Position numbers and translations under genes: made by a program. Shown in pieces: positions 13,936 to 17,743 of a stretch of 17,743 bases of DNA. The stretch spans positions 1-17,743 of the forward strand of contig JAJZWN010000021.1 of assembly GCA_021846695.1 (NCBI GenBank). The letters are read 5' to 3'. The first letter of the stretch is position 1, and every line of letters begins with the position of its first letter. The notes under the pieces were generated by a model that saw only the letters and a list, made by a program, of their open reading frames with translations, did no database searches and was not told the DNA's origin. The DNA comes from Thermoplasmata archaeon. GTDB taxonomy: Archaea > Thermoplasmatota > Thermoplasmata > Thermoplasmatales > Thermoplasmataceae.

Positions 13936-15009
13936 ATGAAAGAAAGAAAGATATTTGATTATGTGAGGAACGTTGATTCTGTACTCATAATGAATGGCGG
14001 AGAAAATCAGGTCGATAAAACATTTTTTTACCTTACGGGAGCCAAATCAGGGATATTCGAAGGTTCATTACTTCACGTAAAGCCAGAAAAAGTTACGATA
14101 ATAACATCAGCCCTTGAGGAAGAAGCCGCAAAGGAGACCGGATTTGAAGTGCTTATCTATAATACAACAGCAGAAAAAAATGAAATAATCAAAAATGCAT
14201 TTAAAAATGATGTCAATGTGGGGCTTAATTATTCTGCACTTACCTTAGACCTCTATAAGCAATTAATGAAAATTATACCCGACAAGGAATTTATAGATGT
14301 TTCACAATCCATTGCTGAGTCAAGAAAAATTAAGGACGAATCAGAATTAAAGGATCTCAGGGAGGCAGCAAAAATAGCCAGTGATTCATTTGAAGACTTT
14401 ACAAAGACACTGAAGGAAGGCATGACAGAGTCTGAGCTTGCAGCGAATATAGTTTATGCAATGATGAAAAACGGTGCCTCAGGGGAATCATTTAGCACTA
14501 TTGTGGCTTTCGGGAAAAATTCCGCTATACCTCACTATATGCCAGGCAATGCAAAATTAAAGAAAAATGATTTTGTTTTAACCGATTACGGGGCATTGTA
14601 CCACAGATATTGCTCGGATACAACAAGGACAGTGGTTTTTGGAAGGGCTGATGAAAAGCAGAAGGATATTTACGAAACGGTAAAAAGAGCCCAGCAGGAG
14701 AGCAAAAATGCATTGAAGGCAGGAGTAAATGGAAAGGATATAGACATGATTGCAAGAAAAATAATAGACGAAAAATATCCTGGCAGATTTATACATGGCC
14801 TCGGGCACGGTGTAGGCATGGATGTCCACGACCACCCTGCACTATCCTCATCATCCGATTTCATACTGAAAGCAAATATGGTTATTACAGACGAGCCTGG
14901 AATTTATATACCGGGATTCGGCGGCGTAAGGATTGAAGATGACCTGATAATAAAGGATGGCGGCCATGAGGAAATAACAACTGCACCCAGGGAACTGCTG
15001 GAATTATAA
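13936..15009 (+). CDS. pepQ: M24-family Xaa-Pro peptidase
   Basis: Dimetal aminopeptidase/dipeptidase of the pita-bread fold, releasing N-terminal residues ahead of proline. The 357 residues comprise an N-terminal creatinase-like domain (about 1-128) and a catalytic domain. The five metal ligands are visible: Asp217 (LTDYGA), Asp228 (SDTTRTV), His291 in HGLGHGVGMDVHD, Glu320 (DEPGIYI) and Glu334 (VRIEDD). Domain plan and size match archaeal prolidases (PepQ) and short aminopeptidases P; which of the two cannot be told. It separates from the downstream primase gene by a single base, so the two are probably co-transcribed. The start at 13936 agrees with an upstream TATA-like box. Confidence 0.92.
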   Translation: MKERKIFDYVRNVDSVLIMNGGENQVDKTFFYLTGAKSGIFEGSLLHVKPEKVTIITSALEEEAAKETGFEVLIYNTTAEKNEIIKNAFKNDVNVGLNYSALTLDLYKQLMKIIPDKEFIDVSQSIAESRKIKDESELKDLREAAKIASDSFEDFTKTLKEGMTESELAANIVYAMMKNGASGESFSTIVAFGKNSAIPHYMPGNAKLKKNDFVLTDYGALYHRYCSDTTRTVVFGRADEKQKDIYETVKRAQQESKNALKAGVNGKDIDMIARKIIDEKYPGRFIHGLGHGVGMDVHDHPALSSSSDFILKANMVITDEPGIYIPGFGGVRIEDDLIIKDGGHEEITTAPRELLEL

Positions 15010-15010
15010 A

Positions 15011-16024
15011 ATGATAACATCAAATTTTTTTGTTGATTTTAAACTCATCGAAAATGTTGATGCAATAGATGGCATAGTAAACTCCCTCGTTCCTGAGAAC
15101 CGCAGTTCGGTAAGGGAAGCATTTGAGTACCTGAATGGGGTCGTACGGAAATACGCGGATAATGAGGGCTATAATATTACAATGGGGAAGAATGCATTTG
15201 CCATTGCAATGTGGATGCTCCGTTACATAAATGAACCTGGAATGACATCAAGATTCGCCATTACCCAGAGGGATGTATTTGAAAGGGAACTCAACAGGAT
15301 TTCAAAGGAAGACAATGAAAATATTATATTTTACTGTGACAGTGCAGGGATAGAAGCAACGGTGGATGGAAATACATTTCATATCCCATTCGATTTCTTT
15401 ATTAAAAACAACAAAAAAATTTCAGGATATAAATACAGGTTAGTATATCAGAAGCTAAGCAGGGGGACTATCTATTTAAGCAAAAATCAGTTTATACACC
15501 TTCTAAGGGAAGATTTTGTACAGAAACTGATGGATGTTTATAGCAGGATGGGCCCGGGTGATTCCCAGAATATCTTCCGGAAGTTTATAGGGGACCTTGA
15601 GAAAATAAAGAAGGATTTCCTGGAAATAAAGTCTAAAAACACAATATCACTGGGAGAAGTTGATTTTACAATGTTCCCTCCATGCATAAAAACATATATT
15701 ACGCAGATGCGGGACGGAGAAAACCTTGCCCATCTTGCCAGGTTTACACTTGCCAGCTTCCTCCACAGCGCGGGGATGAGCAATGAAAATATGTTAAATT
15801 TATTTAAATTTGCCCCTGATTATAAGGAGGATCTCGCAACATACCAGGTTAACCATATTACAGGTGTAATATCAGGTACAGAGTATTCGCCGCCCAAGTG
15901 TTCCACCCTGAGGTCTAACCATCTCTGCTACATGGGTGATGATCCATTGTGTGCAAGAATAAAGCATCCCATGCAGTATTATGAAGCCAAAAAGAAAAGT
16001 TCAGGAAACTATAGAAAAAAATAA
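15011..16024 (+). CDS. priL: DNA primase large subunit PriL
   Basis: Regulatory subunit of archaeal/eukaryotic-type primase, needed with PriS for primer synthesis. The 337-residue product has an N-terminal helical and mixed domain (about 1-210) and the C-terminal Fe-S domain. Four cysteines expected to hold the 4Fe-4S cluster are present: Cys225 (FPPCIKTY), Cys297 (PPKCSTL), Cys306 (NHLCYMG) and Cys314 (DPLCARI). The HxLARFTLASFLHSAG helix before the second cysteine is characteristic. The ATG follows the pepQ stop by one base with no clear ribosome-binding motif, so translation may be coupled. The stop is separated by one base from the convergent SRP19 stop. PriS is not in the window. Confidence 0.94.
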   Translation: MITSNFFVDFKLIENVDAIDGIVNSLVPENRSSVREAFEYLNGVVRKYADNEGYNITMGKNAFAIAMWMLRYINEPGMTSRFAITQRDVFERELNRISKEDNENIIFYCDSAGIEATVDGNTFHIPFDFFIKNNKKISGYKYRLVYQKLSRGTIYLSKNQFIHLLREDFVQKLMDVYSRMGPGDSQNIFRKFIGDLEKIKKDFLEIKSKNTISLGEVDFTMFPPCIKTYITQMRDGENLAHLARFTLASFLHSAGMSNENMLNLFKFAPDYKEDLATYQVNHITGVISGTEYSPPKCSTLRSNHLCYMGDDPLCARIKHPMQYYEAKKKSSGNYRKK

Positions 16025-16025
16025 T

Positions 16026-16274
16026 CTACAATTTCTCATTGATAATTTTTATTATTGTTGATTTTTTAATATCAGCGTCAATTACAAACATTTTTGAATC
16101 CTCATATGGAATTCTTGAATAATGGGCATCTCTCACTTCATATTTGAGATTCATAGTTCTTAATATCTGCTCCAGCTTATCATCGGAATAATTTTTTGCC
16201 CTTTCCCTGCTGATCCTCCGCCCGTATTTTCTTGATATGGCGGGGTTAAAATACTGTGAATAAAGTGTTATCAT
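16026..16274 (-). CDS. srp19: Signal recognition particle 19 kDa protein (SRP19)
   Basis: RNA-binding SRP subunit that clamps helices 6 and 8 of 7S RNA and promotes SRP54 binding. The 82-residue product shows the family core: LYSQYFNPAISRKYGRRIS at residues 4-22, where the RKYGRR segment is the RNA-contact signature, then a helix (SDDKLEQILRTM) and strands ending IDADIKKSTIIKII. It is near the lower end of archaeal length. Its ATG overlaps the S8e stop as ATGA (16271-16274), which points to coupled translation; no Shine-Dalgarno motif is obvious. FtsY, its functional partner in targeting, lies about 12 kb away in another operon. The SRP RNA gene is not visible in the window. Confidence 0.9.
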   Translation of the reverse strand: MITLYSQYFNPAISRKYGRRISRERAKNYSDDKLEQILRTMNLKYEVRDAHYSRIPYEDSKMFVIDADIKKSTIIKIINEKL

Positions 16275-16651
16275 TTTACTAATACTGCATTGATAATTCC
16301 ACTCTGCCCGGGCCTTGATGTAATTCTGGCATTTCCTTCTTCTGTAGATATTATCGTGCCTTTATTCATTATATTTCTCTGTACATAATGGGGATCAGCA
16401 TTGTTTTCTTTTACAGTTAATATTTTCAGCTTCTTTGTGGTTTTGTCTTCCGGGTTGTATATGTTTGCAAACTGCTCTTTCAGCAATAGCAATTTCCTGT
16501 TGCCACCCATTGTCCTGAGGCTCCTGCGTTCTGTCTCACCGATTCTGGTGAATGAGGGTTCCCTGCCGAGTTCATACCTTCTCTTTGAATGCTCCCTCCT
16601 TAACTTTCCTCCTGTAAACTTCTTTGTACTTTTACCCTGATAAATTGTCAT
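16271..16651 (-). CDS. rps8e: 30S ribosomal protein S8e
   Basis: Archaeal/eukaryotic-specific small-subunit protein, 126 residues, basic. Conserved features are the N-terminal MTIYQGKSTKKFTGGKLR with the following KRRYELGREPSFT, the GGNRKLLLL strand, and the C-terminal NKGTIISTEEG-ARITSRPGQ-G segment. First gene of a two-gene unit with SRP19. The start at 16651 is about 26 nt after a TATA-like box at 16672-16682, consistent with leaderless transcription. The N-terminus matches archaeal S8e proteins, so the start is well supported. Confidence 0.96.
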   Translation of the reverse strand: MTIYQGKSTKKFTGGKLRREHSKRRYELGREPSFTRIGETERRSLRTMGGNRKLLLLKEQFANIYNPEDKTTKKLKILTVKENNADPHYVQRNIMNKGTIISTEEGNARITSRPGQSGIINAVLVK

Positions 16652-16671
16652 ATCATCCCTTATTTATTGTA

Positions 16672-16682
16672 ATTATATAAGT
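16672..16682 (-). promoter_or_regulatory. TATA-like box for rps8e-srp19
   Basis: The minus strand reads ACTTATATAAT, centred about 26 nt before the S8e ATG. This is among the best-formed promoters in the window. Confidence 0.55.
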
Positions 16683-16755
16683 TTATTTATGTATTATACG
16701 GCTCAACCAATCATTAACCGTTTATCATCTACAGAAGCAGGAATATTATAATTCC

Positions 16756-16806
16756 ATGGATATACAAAAAATAAAAATAAACAGACGTAATTATATTTTA
16801 CTGTGA
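16756..16806 (+). CDS. Possible 16-codon leader ORF ahead of the ABC exporter
   Basis: An ATG at 16756 opens a 16-codon frame (MDIQKIKINRRNYILL) whose TGA overlaps the GTG start of the exporter as GTGA. A weak TATA-like sequence (CGTTTATCATC, about 16719-16729) would put transcription start just before this ATG. The exporter GTG itself has only a weak A-rich candidate at proper spacing. It may be a coupling or leader peptide, or chance in AT-rich DNA. Confidence 0.3.
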   Translation: MDIQKIKINRRNYILL

Positions 16807-17743
16807 ACAGATATTCAATTATATTTAAAAACATCAAAAGTGTATGGTATCTTATCATTGTTGTAATAGGAGCATCACTTGCATATGCCTATCTCCGGCT
16901 GCTTGTTCCACTATATATTGGAGATGCTGTCAACAACCTGGTTGGAAAAAACTATATTATTATCCTCCATTTTGCCCTTCTTATTTTTGGTGTAACGGTG
17001 GCATCATCTATATTTGATTTTGCCATTGATTACTATGCAAATAAGGCAAGCCAGAAATTTGTTTACAATCTCAGAAAAAATGAATTTTCACATTTGCTGT
17101 CAAAAAACTATGAATATTTTAATAGCAATTCTACCGGCAATATACTTTCAAAATTTACCATGGATATAGAGACACTTAGAAGGCTTGTAAATATGTCACT
17201 TTCTAACCTTTTCAGTGTAACATTCCTTATTATAATAGCAGGCATTGACCTTACCAGGTTATATTACGGATTTACAGTAATATTTTTCGTGGTTATAGCA
17301 CCAATAATTTATTTTACCCTTGTTATGCAGAGGAAGCAAAGAAAGTACTGGCGTGCCCTGAGGGATAAATACGGAACAATGAACAACCTGATCAACCAGA
17401 ATATTATCGGAAACAGGGTTGTCAGGAGCTTCACTGCTGAAGAGGAGGAAATTAAAAGATTTAATAACTCCACTGATTCATATTTCGATGATTATAAGGG
17501 AATAGCAGGCGTAAGGTCTCTGTATAACCCACTTCTTGCACTCTTTTTAAGCCTTGCAATAGGATTTGTTTTAATATATGGCGGAATAGAAAGCATTAAT
17601 TCTATTATCTCAGTTGGGAGTGTCATTGCAGCGGTAAATATATTTACACTGGTTCTCCGCCCTGTGAGGTTTTATGGGCGTTATATTTCATTCTATGAAA
17701 ATGGCATGGCAAGCCTCGATAGAATTAACGCAATAAACAATGA
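16803..17743 (+). CDS. ABC exporter, membrane domain; 3' end outside the window
   Basis: Five-prime part of a type I ABC exporter, 313 codons visible. The frame runs from GTG at 16803 (first possible start after the in-frame TAA at 16788-16790) to the window edge without a stop. The visible part is an ABC transmembrane domain: helices at about residues 14-36 (VWYLIIVVIGASLAYAYL), 55-75, a helix pair near 135-180 and another pair near 240-290. Family hallmarks include the coupling-helix stretch YFNSNSTGNILSKFTMDIETL and the later NQNIIGNRVVRSFTAEEEEIKRF. The N-terminal half thus matches fused half-transporters of the MsbA/LmrA/MdlB kind, whose ATPase domain would lie beyond 17743. Substrate unknown. 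Confidence 0.88.
   Translation, partial: MNRYSIIFKNIKSVWYLIIVVIGASLAYAYLRLLVPLYIGDAVNNLVGKNYIIILHFALLIFGVTVASSIFDFAIDYYANKASQKFVYNLRKNEFSHLLSKNYEYFNSNSTGNILSKFTMDIETLRRLVNMSLSNLFSVTFLIIIAGIDLTRLYYGFTVIFFVVIAPIIYFTLVMQRKQRKYWRALRDKYGTMNNLINQNIIGNRVVRSFTAEEEEIKRFNNSTDSYFDDYKGIAGVRSLYNPLLALFLSLAIGFVLIYGGIESINSIISVGSVIAAVNIFTLVLRPVRFYGRYISFYENGMASLDRINAINN

Noticed and set aside
14525..14864. Minus-strand frames of 64-85 codons inside pepQ
   Set aside because: Antisense to the catalytic domain with all five metal ligands on the plus strand.
1..17743. Search for CRISPR arrays, insertion sequences, phage or defence genes
   Set aside because: No spaced direct repeats, transposase or integrase motifs, or defence-type domains are visible; nearly all genes are housekeeping.

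Overview
The window looks like an AT-rich, densely packed chromosomal segment from a Thermoplasmatales archaeon, most likely the Ferroplasma/Acidiplasma group. Archaeal markers are plentiful: ribosomal protein S8e, SRP19, FtsY, prefoldin alpha, RNase P protein 4 (Rpp21/Rpr2 type), the Fe-S large subunit of DNA primase, an archaeal phosphoglycerate kinase, and a HAD phosphatase resembling the Thermoplasma phosphoglycolate phosphatase. A fused O6-alkylguanine-DNA alkyltransferase/endonuclease V, an architecture I recall being described from Ferroplasma acidarmanus, narrows the guess. Most first genes of transcription units have a TATA-like box about 22-27 nt before the start codon and no Shine-Dalgarno motif, as expected for leaderless mRNAs.

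Layout. 1-1224: 3' part of a Cu+-type P1B ATPase, then a PEBP/YbhB-like protein (1263-1715). 1722-2657 (-): class I/II aminotransferase, divergent from a small four-helix membrane protein (2767-3243). 3311-3985 (+): XRE-type regulator whose 3' end overlaps the convergent ftsY. 6552 to 3977 (-): operon pgk, pfdA, ftsY. 6686-7291 (+): PaiB-like FMN-binding split-barrel protein. 7323-7395 (+): tRNA-Pro(CGG), convergent with tRNA-Leu(CAG) at 7467-7551 (-). The tRNA-Leu 5' end overlaps the 3' end of the alkyltransferase/endonuclease V gene (7533-8447, -).

8550-11285 (+): 911-residue RND/MMPL-type exporter with N-X-S/T-rich outer loops, followed by a 74-residue protein of unknown function. 11551-11832 (-): RNase P protein 4, sharing a 39-bp divergent promoter region with the HAD phosphatase (11872-12543, +). 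12619-13857 (-): dihydroorotase, divergent from an M24 Xaa-Pro peptidase and primase large subunit pair (13936-16024, +). 16651 to 16026 (-): S8e and SRP19 with a 4-nt overlap. 16803-17743 (+): start of an ABC exporter cut off by the window edge.

Functionally this is mainly housekeeping: protein targeting (FtsY, SRP19), folding (prefoldin), tRNA supply and maturation, replication priming, DNA repair, pyrimidine synthesis and lower glycolysis/gluconeogenesis, with a few transport genes. I see no CRISPR array, insertion sequence, phage module or defence island. The most unusual points are the same-strand overlap between the repair fusion gene and tRNA-Leu, inverted repeats in three promoter regions, and a 16-codon ORF coupled to the ABC exporter start.
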